Positions 9,895 to 21,405 of a DNA stretch of 64,000 nucleotides are shown here, in pieces. The notes under the pieces are model-generated. The model did no database searches, was not told the DNA's origin, and saw only the letters and a program-made list of their open reading frames with translations. Location: NCBI RefSeq assembly GCF_947507565.1, contig NC_089185.1, positions 2,852,001 through 2,916,000 on the forward strand, in the 5' to 3' direction. The stretch is from Oscarella lobularis (lineage: Eukaryota > Porifera > Homoscleromorpha > Homosclerophorida > Oscarellidae). Positions within the stretch are counted from its first letter, which is position 1; every line of letters begins with the position of its first letter. The position numbers and the translations under genes are program-made.

Positions 9895-10615
9895 CATGGT
9901 CAAACCTAGACTGAGAAACCCAAATAGAAACCTAGTATATAATCCTATTCTAATGGTCTGAAACCTAGTACACTACCCTAAAAAACGAGTTAGTTATTTT
10001 GGTGGTATAGCAACAAAACCTAGATTACCTCTAATTATCCATTGACCTAAATGGAAAACCTAGTACATTACATTCCTAATATGGTCTAAGAACCTAGTAC
10101 AACACTACCCTAAAAAACGAATTAGTTATTTTGGTGGTATAGCAACAAAAAACCTAGATTACCTCTAATCATCCATTGACCTAAAGGGAAAACCTAGTAC
10201 AATACATTCCTAATATGGTCTAAGAACCTAGTACAACACTACCCTAAAAAACGAATTAGTTTACTTAGGGGGATAGCAACAAAACACCTAGATTACCTAT
10301 TTATCCATTGACCTAAATGGAAAACTACATTACACTCCTGATATGGCCTAAGAACCTAGTACAACACTACGCTAAAACACGAATTAGTCATTTTGGAGCC
10401 TAGCAACAAAAACCTAGATTACCTAATCATCCATTGACCTATATGAAAAAAACCCTAGTCTACGAACCTAGTAAAACACTACCCTAAAAACGGATTATCA
10501 AAACCTAAAAAATATTTTGAACACCTAGAGTACCTCAAAAATCCATTGACCTAGAAAATTTCCTATATTCTAATAAACCTAGATTACCTCCAAAATCCAT
10601 TGTGAAAATGGTCTA
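9895..10615. repeat. Satellite with ~130-base unit (AAACCTAGATTACCT)
   Basis: The block AACCTAGATTACCT...ATCCATTGACCTA recurs at about 10015, 10148, 10281, 10408, 10521 and 10576. The spacing is 133, 133, 127, 113 and 55 bases, so the units become shorter and more diverged to the right. Each full unit also carries TGGTCTAAGAACCTAGTAC and CCCTAAAAAACGAATTAG. No protein is encoded. This is a satellite or the internal array of an unknown element. Confidence 0.8.
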
Positions 10616-11100
10616 ACAGCACGTGGCGACTGCCAGCTACAGGGGTCAGGCCTATCTAAACTATAACCTATCTGCTGCTCCCTCACCAAGAGCAAGTTGG
10701 GAACCGCCCTACCTACTGGCAGCCGCCTCTAAACCTTAATGCAAATGGAAAGGACCCATGCATAACTACTGTAGTGATGCGTCCTAGGGATGCACAAGTT
10801 ATTAGGCGCACCGGCGCCAATAGACCGAACTAAGTCCCACTACGTTCTCTGCACCGTACATTACATTGTCATTATAAATTGGGACGTGTATGTGCGTCAC
10901 GGTCAGTGATTTTTTTCTTTTCGTACATGCGGCGTGAGTGTCTGTGATTCAAGGATTAAGCCTCATGCTGTTAACCGCTGCCATCGGACACACGAGCCCC
11001 CTCCCCGTCCTACTGTTTCACTATGACTCGGGACCTAGACAGCGGCAACGTGCAATCGCTTACTACTTGTACAGTGCCAGAGAACCCCGCCCCCTAAGTG
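10616..11100. other. Gene-free stretch right of the satellite
   Basis: No supported gene. A hairpin pairs AGGAC..GCAT near 10751 with ATGCGTCCT near 10784. Such a hairpin near the right edge of a repeat array would fit the 3-prime end of a rolling-circle element, but no CTRR end with a clean AT target was recognised. Confidence 0.4.
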
Positions 11101-12206
11101 AAAGCCTACACCACAGGGGCCCGTACTTTACGTACAACACCTGAGCGACGTGTCTTCCCTTGCACAGCTTCTCTTGAGCTTTTTTCTCTCCTCTTCCGGT
11201 CGTCCTCTTTCCTCTTCCGCTTTTTTTTCCGGTCGCCTCTCCGGTCACCCTTTTCCTTTTCCGGTCGGCACGTGCGACGAGCGAAGACAGCTGTCGGAAA
11301 CACGATACACAATTACAAGGTGTCAAAACGCTTTGTGTGTCTACTTACACGTGCGAACGACGATGGCGTCGATCCAAGAAAATTGTCGACGAGCGCGCCA
11401 ATCGCTCGCACAGCGCAACGATCTACGAGAAAAAACTCGATTAGTCGAAAAAAAATCGCGAGATCGAACGCGAAACTTACCGGACGCGCGCCACGCGGCG
11501 CGTCTTCCTTCGCTGAGGGCGCGCGGTCCTTCGCGAAGGACCGCTGGAACGCACTGCAAAAGAGAGAAAAAACGCGCAATTAGTTTGGGGGAAAAAATTA
11601 GGTTCGCGTGCTTTTTCGCCTTACCGGTTGACTCCGTTGTCCCGGCCGCTCTCTTCGTAGCAGCTTCCGGGCCCGCCTCGCGGCGGTAAGCCTCGCGTCT
11701 CGGCCGCCCCGCGAAGGAATGACGATGCGTGGTTGCCGCGCCGGAGCGGACAAAGACGCGTCCTCTCCGGTCAACGCTTCAGCCGAGAATGACTCACAGA
11801 TTGAGCGCGTGGAGCAAATTAGCGAACCGAAGACCGTGTGAACGCGTGAACAGCATCCAGTGCGACTGCACGTGATTGACGTCATCGTAAGCCGATTTTG
11901 GGCGATCTTGTCCCCGATTTGAGAGCGCGCGGGCATAGAGCCTATTTCGTACGTCGATCCTTGAGCTGCGACGAGTCCCGAGTCTCCGCGAACGCACGCG
12001 CAGCTCGCGTGACGCGCGGCGAGCAGAGATTTAGCGCTCTCGCACGTTCTTCGTCGCGCAGCGCAGCCAGAGGTCCGATTTGTTATCAGATGTCGGCGAA
12101 GATGTAGACATCGATTAGCGGGGAGTCTGAGAAAGTGTGAAAAGCAATCAAGCGCACTCACGTGAGAGGGATCCTCCCCGGTCTGCATCCGCCGCGAAAA
12201 CGTCAT
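11063..12206 (-). CDS. Possible GC-rich multi-exon gene, frame uncertain
   Basis: Good minus-strand donors occur near 12161, 11800, 11625, 11479 and 11352 (GTGAGT, GTGAGT, GTAAGG, GTAAGT, GTAAGT) and pyrimidine-AG acceptors precede several of the blocks between them. The last block, 11063-11300, is strongly Lys/Arg-rich in two overlapping frames. One block reads DDVNHVQSHWMLFTRSHGLR and ends at a donor near 11800. I could not find one phase-consistent frame, so the product is unknown; it may also be partly non-coding. GC content is well above that of the neighbours. Confidence 0.3.
11523..11544. repeat. Perfect 22-base palindrome
   Basis: GCGGTCCTTCGCGAAGGACCGC is its own reverse complement and lies inside a putative minus-strand exon. 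Its origin is unknown. Confidence 0.8.
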
Positions 12207-12281
12207 CCGGTATATCGTACTAATAGATTAATTTTTAGTTAACCTACTTGCTATAAATATACAAAGCTAAAAAATTCTACA

Positions 12282-13616
12282 TTAGTCGACATCTTCATCT
12301 GTCACCTCTAACTCGCCTAAACCGTCATCAGATAACACCATTGACAGTGCATCACGCTCACCACGAAACGTGTAATCAAACTGCAGTAAATAACTACATA
12401 TTTTATTAGTAGTACCCCTAGTCAAAGCGTACCTGAATCTTGATGTCGTCTTTAGTCATCAAGTCAAACAGTGTCTGAGAGGTAAACCGAGGATAAGACG
12501 GTTTCTCCCATCGAAGAACAAAGTCCACGCCATCCAATTCATTGGGTGACTCTAAAAAACAAAAGCAATAGAAAACACGTTTTATGCATACATATATCTA
12601 CTTGATGATGATTGCTCCGACATTTGCATCGTACATGGAAAAAACTCTTCTGGAGCCGTTTGGTAGAACGACGTCTCCGATATCAAAGTAGGAGGCGAAG
12701 GAATTCTCTCGTCCGTTCGAGCCACTTTCGCCGGTGACGTCAGCTCTTTCTCATTATTGCAGTCATTCACTTCGACGGCATCGACCCCGAGCAAATTCGT
12801 AACACCAGTCCTCGACCACCCATTCATTCCCTCCGACCACACGCGTAATACACCGTCACTAGGCACCGTCAACAGAACCCGTTCGTCGCCTCGACTCATC
12901 GCGCTCATCGCAGTGACGTCGAGTAGAGGAACTTCGATTTTCCCCCATAACCCTGCACCAATGCTCCCCATCTGATTCCCATTGTATGAGTATCTCCATA
13001 TCTCCTTCGTTTCACCGAGACAGCAAAACACGGCGCCAACGCACGCGGCAACGCACAAAATCGACTCAGATGATTTTGAAAATAGTCGCGTAATAGGAGA
13101 CAACCATCCCTCATTGCCAATCTTCGGCAGAGAATTCCAACTCTCAGCCAAATGAGACCAGGAGTACCATACGATCCCGTTCTGCGTTCCAAGCCAAACG
13201 CAATCTCTTTCATCGATTTCTATGCACGTGACGTTTCCGACGACAGACGGGGGCGTTACCGTGCACGCGACAGATTTTCGCCGCCTCTTAGATTTTTTCG
13301 ATTTCTTTTTGACGTCACGATACGTCACTGTTCCGTCTTTTGCTAATGTCCAAATGCCTTGCGAGCTGACGGCTAGTTTGACGGCGTCGCTTATAGAAAA
13401 AAGTTCGGTCCAGACGTTCGTTTCGTCGCGGCGAATTGAAATCGAGCCCGATTTCGTGTCGAGGGCGTATAGGGCCCCGTCTGAGCTCGTTGCGATTTCG
13501 AATTGGGCTTCGGTGTGAGGATATTTTACGGTTTCGGCTTGGGCGCCGTTTCGAAGCCGCACTGCGTCGCATTCGCGACTTGCTACGATTATGTGCGTCG
13601 ACGGGATGCCCTCCAT
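12282..13616 (-). CDS. Beta-propeller-like protein
   Basis: Three exons join in frame to 410 residues: 13616-12602, 12551-12433 and 12380-12282. The first 270 residues repeat hydrophobic strands ending in W or V before short turns (YALDTKSGSISIR, GIWTLAKDGTVTY, CVWLGTQNGIVWYSW, GVLRVWSEGMNGW), as in WD40/tectonin-type propellers. A KKKSKKSKRRRK run near residue 120 may be a nuclear localisation signal. The C-terminal 100 residues are acidic and contain a SQTLFDLMTKDD helix, ending in EVTDEDVD. I chose the ATG at 13616 because the next upstream ATG (13673) would overlap the start of the divergent BDH2 gene. The protein family is not identified. Confidence 0.75.
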
Positions 13617-13664
13617 GTTGAAATAAACGAAAGGGCGTGATTTTGCACGTGCACTCGTTCTACG
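13617..13664. promoter_or_regulatory. Bidirectional promoter region (48 bases)
   Basis: Only 48 bases separate the start codons of the divergent beta-propeller-like gene and BDH2, so control elements must be shared or lie within the genes. It contains GTGCACGTGC-type palindromic sequence (around 13646-13655 on the plus strand). Confidence 0.5.
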
Positions 13665-14864
<1,200 letters not shown>

Positions 14865-14929
14865 GAAACCTTCCTTTTCTTATTTTTTACACGGAGTCAC
14901 ATGAAATAAAACTTGGAAGACCTCCCCAC

Positions 14930-15378
14930 TATAATAAGTCTTTGACCACTTACTAAGCATTGTAGTACACACCCGTGCTGCATCAGCCGTCTAGTTCGAT
15001 GCGATGCTTTCAATATAGTCAATGTCGTCGTTAAAAGACTGCGATCGTTCATTAGGCCCCTACCAAACTGCAAGAGACACAACGATTCTTTCTCAGAAAG
15101 ATGACGTTACATACGTCGTATCTGATCCCGCGGCCACTTACACTTCTCTTCTAGCCAGTGACTTCGTTTCTAAAGGTGTCAGATGCAATTCCGTCTGTCC
15201 AGGTTTGACGACATCGGCTGAAAGAGCCCATTCGCCCTAGAGGCTTTAAAAAAGGTTTTTAGTTAAGCCTTTATTAGATTTTGTGTACTCTTTCTCAAGG
15301 CTGCCTATGTGACTGGCACAGAATTTATTATTGATGGAGATGGAGCATTTATCATTGATGGAGATGGAGCATTTAGGT
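14930..15378 (+). pseudogene. Composite stub: CEP43 3-prime flank plus BDH2 exons
   Basis: 14980-15150 resembles 17660-17865, the 3-prime flank of CEP43, including a shared TTCAATATAGTCAATGTC segment. It is followed by copies of two BDH2 pieces. 15157-15203 matches the exon encoding SDFVSKGVRCNSVCPG with its donor. 15298-15378 matches the last exon, in which the FIIDGDGAF coding segment is tandemly doubled and the closing GGW is changed to GDG. The exons between are missing, so it cannot make an SDR enzyme. Confidence 0.8.
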
Positions 15379-15626
15379 TACTTGCGAAGTCATTTTTTGT
15401 TTTGGTGGTGTCGCAGACTTGCTGGAAGAAGTCGCAAACGCGTCACATCGGGTGGGTGACAAACCGGATCCGGTCGTCGCATGCAACGCACGAAGAAACA
15501 ACAGCATAGCTCGCTGCAACAGAGAAACCAAGCCTATTCGCGTTGGCCCAATGTCTACTGTATGCCATAATGGTTTGACATAAAGAAACCACAACACTCT
15601 GAACTACCCAAACAAGCATGCAGAAC

Positions 15627-16835
15627 TCAACACCAAGGGTTGTCCCAATACCAGTTTATCGAGCAGAATTCTTTAGGATCGGTGCATGGAGATATACTAA
15701 ATCCTTTTTTCGGTTCGTGATTGATAGGCGGCAATTGTCTGCCAGGATGACTTCGTGACATTTTCTTATACGTTATATTTGTTTCATTCAACAACCAAAG
15801 AATAAACGTGTTTGAATTATTTTCATCTTCGGTGATGCCTGGGATCATTAAGCAGTAAATTGAGTTAGGAAGATTTTTGAAATCATTTTCTGATTGCTCG
15901 GCATAAGGGTATGAACTTGCTTTAGACCTAATGTCTTCCCACTTCTTCGCAACCTTCGCTTTATTGTCAACAGTAGGGTTGTACACCGGAATAAAGTTAA
16001 CGCTCGAATCGCTGTATCGAATAAGAGATACCCACAGATTTTTCTCTTCTCGCTCAGTACAATTCTTTTTTTCATTGAATCTCCAAATACACCAATTGGA
16101 TTTATGGCGCAACAGTTCAACGGCCGCTTTTTTCACAGCATTCGGATTTCGTTTTCGAAGTTCTTCCACTTTTGCTTCACCAGACTCCGCGGGTAATTCG
16201 GTAACGCCTTGCCAAAGCTGTAAAGAGTAATGATAAAAGCCGGTAACTGCATGCCTATCGGCTAACGCAATAAAATCAAAAGAATTGTTCTTTTTAGCTT
16301 TGGGGTGACAAGACCTCTTTCGTTTTTGAGATATCACCCCCTCTAAAACAGGTTTTTGCAGTTTCAGCGTTTTTATCTGCAATGAGCATTCTGAGGGTGA
16401 AAGAAAAGATAATTTTGCAAATTGATTTAGGAGAGTGTTTTCGCAGGATCTGCAGACGTTACGTTCAGCATAATAGAGAACAGAACACAAACATTTATTT
16501 CTCTTATTGCGGCATTGCACTAGCCATTCGTGGTTCTGTTGATCACTATTAGGACAGAAGCGAATAAAGCAGGACTCCTTTTGAACAAATTTCTTGGCAC
16601 GAACAGAAAGAGCACTCAGCGGGCTAATGCATTTGTTCTCTCCTGCAATTGGCTTGTTCTTCCTTGACATGCACAATTTGTCAAAGGCCTCATCCGCGCA
16701 TTTGCAGTTATGGCAATCCATACTGTAGTTGTATCCATCCAGAAGACAATTCTTTTCAAATGAAGTACGACTGCGATTGCATGTGACAGTCGTCCAAACA
16801 ATCGATAACAGAAGACAAAAGGCTATTGTTTTCAT
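15627..16835 (-). CDS. Secreted Cys-rich protein, family unknown
   Basis: Single-exon frame of 402 residues. A clear signal peptide (MKTIAFCLLLSIVWTTVTC) is followed by a Cys-rich half, including CHNCKCADEAF and CSVLYYAERNVCRSC, with about 16 cysteines in the first 170 residues. A KRKR site near residue 175 could be cut by a furin-like protease. The second half is Trp- and Asn-rich with N-glycosylation sites (NETNIT) and ends CSINWYWDNPWC. I recognise no domain. The gene is less GC-rich than its neighbours and intronless, which may mean recent origin or retrocopying. The start is the first ATG and directly gives the signal peptide. Confidence 0.7.
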   Translation of the reverse strand: MKTIAFCLLLSIVWTTVTCNRSRTSFEKNCLLDGYNYSMDCHNCKCADEAFDKLCMSRKNKPIAGENKCISPLSALSVRAKKFVQKESCFIRFCPNSDQQNHEWLVQCRNKRNKCLCSVLYYAERNVCRSCENTLLNQFAKLSFLSPSECSLQIKTLKLQKPVLEGVISQKRKRSCHPKAKKNNSFDFIALADRHAVTGFYHYSLQLWQGVTELPAESGEAKVEELRKRNPNAVKKAAVELLRHKSNWCIWRFNEKKNCTEREEKNLWVSLIRYSDSSVNFIPVYNPTVDNKAKVAKKWEDIRSKASSYPYAEQSENDFKNLPNSIYCLMIPGITEDENNSNTFILWLLNETNITYKKMSRSHPGRQLPPINHEPKKGFSISPCTDPKEFCSINWYWDNPWC

Positions 16836-17888
16836 GTTGAATATGGTGTAGCCCTAAAACGAAATATATTTACAGAAATCCAAACGCCCCTAGAGCGGTG
16901 ACGTTTGTGCTAAAATTATCTGTTCTAACTACTGAAATCGTAAACCTGCAAGGATGTCTTTAATTAGGTTTATTAGTAACTGGGAGTGCATCCATGGCGC
17001 ATCCGCATCCGCTTGCCACGCTCTTTTCTCCGGGTTAGATTCAACATGACTCACTGGCATTGGCATGCAAATTAAACAGCGAGATTATTCTCTTTTTGGT
17101 CCGTGTCTGTACGTGACCGCCGCAACGGCGCACTCCGGCTGCTTGTCAGGCGTTCAAAAGGCTGTTGATACAGGCGGCGCGGCAGCGTGAGCATGAGTTA
17201 GAACCGGGTCGTATGGTTACAGTACTACCGAACATACGTCAGTTAGTATTGACCTACCTGACCGAGAAAAGCTTGAACCAGACGCAAAACCGAGAAACCT
17301 GGTACTGTACTAACTGCAAGCATAGATATAAAATGCTGCAAGCATGTGGTGTTCTTTTGTTGCGCAGAAATCTAATTTAATATAGGTCCCTCAGAGAGCC
17401 GAGCCAGCTTTCTAATGTAATTAGTTGGTAGACAATAGTAGTAAAATTGAATTACGAGCGAACGAAAAGGCCATTGATCTCATGGCTGTGATAATTGGTG
17501 AAGTGTAACCGAATCCATAACTGATGAAGATTTGAAAGCATCATGCTCTTGCAGATAGAATCATTTGAATATACTATGACCTGGCTGCACATAAAGTAAA
17601 ATTGGTTACAACATGAGAAGTTTTTACTACAATGACCCATCACTGAAAACACTTACCGCCTGTGTGGCCTCTAGTTCGATGCAATGCTTTCAATATAGTC
17701 AATGTCATCGTTGCTAAGATGCGAAAGACTGCGATCGTCCGTCATCAGACCCCCGCCAAACTGCAAGAGAACGCGTCACGGGGATTCGTTCGCGGAGAGA
17801 CGACATTACGTCGTTCAGAAGACTGCTCGTATCTGATCCCGCCGCCACTTCAGCGGCTTCTACCGACTCCACTGAATGTATTTGAGAT
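16836..17888. other. Intergenic, no supported gene
   Basis: A 71-codon plus-strand frame at 17165-17380 contains CTNCKHRYK but no supporting splice pattern or homology, so it is not called. 17645-17888 is the 3-prime flank of CEP43 and the source of the copied segment at 14980-15150. Confidence 0.5.
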
Positions 17889-20800
17889 CTACAAGAACGT
17901 CGATTGAAAGGACGGTAAAGATGCTGTGACGTACGTCGAATTGAAATCGTCGTCGTCATACTGTTGCAAGTCATCATCATCGTCATTTACATCTTAAAAA
18001 AACAATGATGCTTCACGTTGTCAAGGGAAAGAACCTTACCAACACCAAGCAAATCAAGACGCCTATTGAAGTCGGCGAGATCTTTCAGCTCACTATCAAG
18101 CGACAAACCTAGAGAAGGATATAAAGACAAGCACGTCTGTAGCTATGATTATGTGAGGGGATGACTCTGATGTTCACACTAACGCTAAGGGATAGAACAT
18201 CGTACCAAGGTCTGCCCCCAAGCCACCACCTCCGCCACCTCGAGTGAGCGAAGGGGCACCTTGAAGCGTAGACAACGGACTCTTCCCGCCGCCAGCGCCA
18301 CTGAGAGGCGGAAGCGAATTCCTCGACAACAGCTCTATAACAAAAAAATAAATAATTAATTAATTCACCACATATATACCAATGTTCTACTACTACCTTG
18401 CTTTCGACTCGACTTCTTTTTCGTGACGTCGTCGTCCGGAACGCCGAGAGCGCCGTACACCTTATCGTCGTCGTCGTCGCCGCTTCCGCCGTCGCCGAGC
18501 TGATGCTCGAACTCCAAGCCCGGCTGCGTCGACTTCAATAGCTGATCATCGAAACCGTCCTCTTTACCAACGCCTCTCATTCGTTGACTCCTCTCCGAAT
18601 AGCCACTGCGAATGCTGCTGTGACTGCTCAACGAGAGCGCGTCCACCTCCAATGTTCGGTCCAGAGCGATTCCCTTCGACGGTGCCATGTAGTCGGCTAA
18701 TGACACGGGCTTTTTGTCGGGGCCGCTTTGACCGTCGCCCATGCGACTGGTGAGAAGGCCCGGGGTTGCCACGCCGCCTCCGACTGGACCGTCGGTTTCG
18801 GAAACCTCAATGTGACAACTAATGTATTTTGAATATTAAATTATTTTATTTTACCACTGTCTTGCACAGACTGAAGAGTCGCTTGTACATCTCCATGAAT
18901 TCTTTGAAGTCGATTGCTATAGAGAATATTATCATGGGACTTCTATAATGTTTGTTCTTCGTTTTTTTCTCTCCTACTTCCTGTGACGCCCTTGTTGGCC
19001 GCTTGGAATTCGCCGTTGACGTAGCTATCGATCATGCTGAGTGGGAAGTTGGGTAGAACGTCGCAGAAGAGTTGCTGGACTTCGAACTTGTCTATAAGCC
19101 CATCACAGTCCTGTAGTATACATTAGAGTCAGTTCTCATCTATGAGACGTTTCTTGGACTTGCCTTGTCATACAGCTCAAATTTTTCCTTAGCATCATCA
19201 ATTTGTTCCTGACCCAGATCCTATAGCAAAAAAATCTTCAAATATCACCGTATTTATTAATCAATAATTTACAGCGCGATTTTGTGGTTTGACACGCTTA
19301 TCCACCGCCGGCTTTCTCTTCGCCACAAGAAAATCAGCAAGCAAAGGCCGACTCGGCTCGTCCTCATCCACAATATCCAACTCTCTAGCAAGAGCGGCTC
19401 GACCATCATAACAATCATTCTAACACAAAAAAATTTATTGACCAATACTAACGCCACTAATCACTTTAATTTAATTAATCAACGTCATAATGTCAATCAA
19501 TACCAAAACACTAAATGACGTAAACGAACTATAAATAATAAACTGTTATTTGAATTTTCGTTTCCCTAAATTCGCTTTCGAGTAGACGTTTCACTCGATC
19601 CCAATCGAGCTTATCCAACCCGCACCCGATTCGCGGCATGCAAATCTCGTCGATTTCGTGCGCGACTGCGTGGATTTTCATCGCTCTTAGCGCGGAGCGA
19701 AGCGTATCGTAGGTCGGCTTGTGAAAGTAGCGTCGCTTCGTTATTAGATAGTAAACGAAGCGATCGGCGCGTTCGAGAACGGCTATTTCGCCCGTTTGCG
19801 CCTTTTGGCTCTTTATCGCGTCGACGCCGCCGAATTTTCGCTTGAATAGGGTCGCTATGCCCTTTCCCATGTGCGCGTCTTCGCTTATGCAGTGGGCGAG
19901 CGACGCCGACGACGGGCACGAGAAGAGATCGCCGTTTATTTCGCGCACGATCGTACTTTTCGAGTCGGCCATCTTTCGATTCGAAGCCCACGTGGAAAAC
20001 CGCGTGGGCTTCGAACGCCCTATCCGGGGGTTTCGACTATGACTTCTACATCGGCTCCGAGCCTGATACGAGTCGTATCGTTCAACGTTCGATACGACAC
20101 GTCGCGCGACGGCGAAGACGCGTGGCCTCGTCGAAAAAACGACGTCATACGATTTCTCAGCGAGCTAAGACCAACTATTTTCGGACTTCAAGAGCCCCTA
20201 AAGCATCAAGTGGCCGAAATAGCCGAAGGTCTCGGCGCGGAGTACGCGCGCTACGGCGTCGGGCGGGACGACGGGAAAAATCGCGGAGAATTTAACCCGA
20301 TATTCTACGATAAAACCGTTTTGGAAATAATTGATTCGGGAGTGTTTTGGCTGAGCGAAACGCCGGACGATCCCGGAACGAAGTTCCGATCGTCGTCATT
20401 GCCTCGAATAGTCACGTGGGGGAGATTTATTATTAGGGAATCGTCGCGATCGTTTTATTTTTTCAATACGCATTTCGATCACCGGGGACGGGAAGCTCGG
20501 CTCGAAAGTGCGGTATTGATTTCGAGACGAATATTGGAGTTGTGCGATACGGGGCCTGCTGTTTTAATTGGTGATTTTAATGAAGAACGTCTTTCGGACG
20601 TTTTTCATACAATCGAGTCAAAAACCGGACTCCAGTGCACTCGAGATATCGCAAAGCGAACGGAAAACGTTTCACTCGCCACGTACACGGGATTCAACGG
20701 AAAAATTAAACAAACAATCGACTACATTTACAGTCAAGGCGCTACAGTGGAACTATACAAAGTCTTCCCAGACAAACGACCCAACGGAAGACGTCTATCT

Positions 20801-21361
20801 GACCACAGACCAATCACAGCTCATATGAGACTGTGAAGATTATATATAGAGAACTTTTCTTTATATAGAGAACTATATGGTATATGACTTTTTCTCTATA
20901 CATCCTTTCCTAAGGAACTTACTGCGCTTGTCTCTGGGTCGAAAACGGATAGAGTTGCAGAGAGACCGAAGAATTCGAGAAACTCGCGAACGAGTCCCGA
21001 AGCCAATCGACCTAGAATTTCCAAATCGAGTCTCTTTATTATATATCAACGTGATTACCTTGCTGGGTGTTCGTGAACGAGCGAAGTTCTTCGTTTATCA
21101 AGAGATTGCGGCTCTGAATCGATATAACGAGTTTCTATCGCGTTCTCTTCTAACCCAAATGCTCTTACTTCAGTCGATTCTTGCTCTTCTAATGCCAAAA
21201 AGACCTGCGAGCGCAGCTGAGCCTGAAAAATAGAGAGTTTTCCCCCTAAAGGAGCCCCGTGCTTTGGGTTTTCTCACTCGAATTTTGCCCAGGACGCCTT
21301 TCGTTTCCAGCGTCTGCGCGACGAGGTCCCGCAGTTCCGTATCTTCTTCTCCCGCCGACAT
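17889..21361 (-). CDS. CEP43: CEP43/FGFR1OP centrosomal protein with extra EF-hand pair
   Basis: Twelve exons join in one frame to 463 residues: 21361-21278, 21222-21169, 21113-21059, 21011-20923, 19419-19273, 19220-19164, 19110-18978, 18916-18855, 18805-18397, 18334-18206, 18108-18040 and 17992-17889. The N-terminus (EEDTELRDLVAQTLETKGVL, then VFLALEEQE) and the LisH-type dimerisation segment (REFLEFFGLSATLSVFDPET) match vertebrate FGFR1OP, as do GRAALARELDIVDED, the QGAPSLTRGG segment and the acidic DDDDFNST near the C-terminus. CEP43 anchors microtubules at centrioles and basal bodies. Unlike the human protein, residues about 145-215 contain a canonical EF-hand loop (DKDCDGLIDKFEV) and a second, degenerate one (GVTGTIDFKEF). 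Intron 6 uses a GC donor. The 1.5 kb fourth intron contains two complete genes. Confidence 0.9.
19529..19972 (-). CDS. OARD1: OARD1/TARG1 macrodomain ADP-ribose hydrolase
   Basis: Single-exon frame of 147 residues, about the length of human OARD1. INGDLFSCP, LAHCISEDAHMGKGIA, FKRKFGG, YYLITKRRYFHKPTYDTL and MPRIGCGLDKLDWDRV align along the whole human protein. The lysine in LITKRR and the aspartate in GCGLDKL are the expected catalytic pair of TARG1-type macrodomains, which remove ADP-ribose from acidic residues and deacetylate O-acetyl-ADP-ribose in the nucleus. The gene is nested in the fourth intron of CEP43 on the same strand and starts head to head with the EEP-family gene 66 bases away. 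Confidence 0.93.
   Translation of the reverse strand: MADSKSTIVREINGDLFSCPSSASLAHCISEDAHMGKGIATLFKRKFGGVDAIKSQKAQTGEIAVLERADRFVYYLITKRRYFHKPTYDTLRSALRAMKIHAVAHEIDEICMPRIGCGLDKLDWDRVKRLLESEFRETKIQITVYYL
19973..20038. promoter_or_regulatory. Bidirectional promoter region inside a CEP43 intron
   Basis: 66 bases between the divergent OARD1 and EEP-family start codons. It contains the inverted repeat GAAGCCCACG/CGTGGGCTTC (19984-19993 and 20003-20012), a 10-base arm pair that could bind a dimeric factor. Confidence 0.5.
20039..20836 (+). CDS. Endonuclease/exonuclease/phosphatase (EEP) family enzyme
   Basis: Intronless frame of 265 residues from ATG 20039. The EEP catalytic motifs are present in order: VSFNVRYDT (Asn), GLQEP (Glu, metal), FFNTHFDHRG (His), LIGDFNEE (Asp/Asn), QTIDYIY and the closing SDHRPI. 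This layout and length match stand-alone metal-dependent EEP phosphodiesterases common in bacteria and fungi rather than vertebrate APE1 or CNOT6. The substrate cannot be told from sequence. No signal peptide or membrane segment is seen. The gene is nested in a CEP43 intron on the opposite strand. An upstream extension of the open frame exists but lacks support. Confidence 0.85.
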   Translation: MTSTSAPSLIRVVSFNVRYDTSRDGEDAWPRRKNDVIRFLSELRPTIFGLQEPLKHQVAEIAEGLGAEYARYGVGRDDGKNRGEFNPIFYDKTVLEIIDSGVFWLSETPDDPGTKFRSSSLPRIVTWGRFIIRESSRSFYFFNTHFDHRGREARLESAVLISRRILELCDTGPAVLIGDFNEERLSDVFHTIESKTGLQCTRDIAKRTENVSLATYTGFNGKIKQTIDYIYSQGATVELYKVFPDKRPNGRRLSDHRPITAHMRL

Positions 21362-21405
21362 CGAACGGCGTCTTTTTAGAATTTAGATGCCCCGTATGTC
21401 TTAAA
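21362..21405. promoter_or_regulatory. Bidirectional promoter region (44 bases)
   Basis: Only 44 bases separate the start codons of CEP43 (minus) and the coiled-coil gene (plus). Confidence 0.45.

Noticed and set aside
11098-11689. Plus-strand frames of 161 and 179 codons in the GC-rich block
   Set aside because: Low-complexity Ser/Arg and Phe-rich translations; the splice signals in this block fit the minus strand better.
17165-17380. 71-codon frame with CTNCKHRYK
   Set aside because: A single CxxC-like pair is not enough to call a zinc protein or transposase fragment.
19871-20038. Upstream extension of the EEP-family frame to 321 codons
   Set aside because: It overlaps OARD1 coding sequence antisense and reads as Arg-rich shadow; the ATG at 20039 starts the conserved domain.
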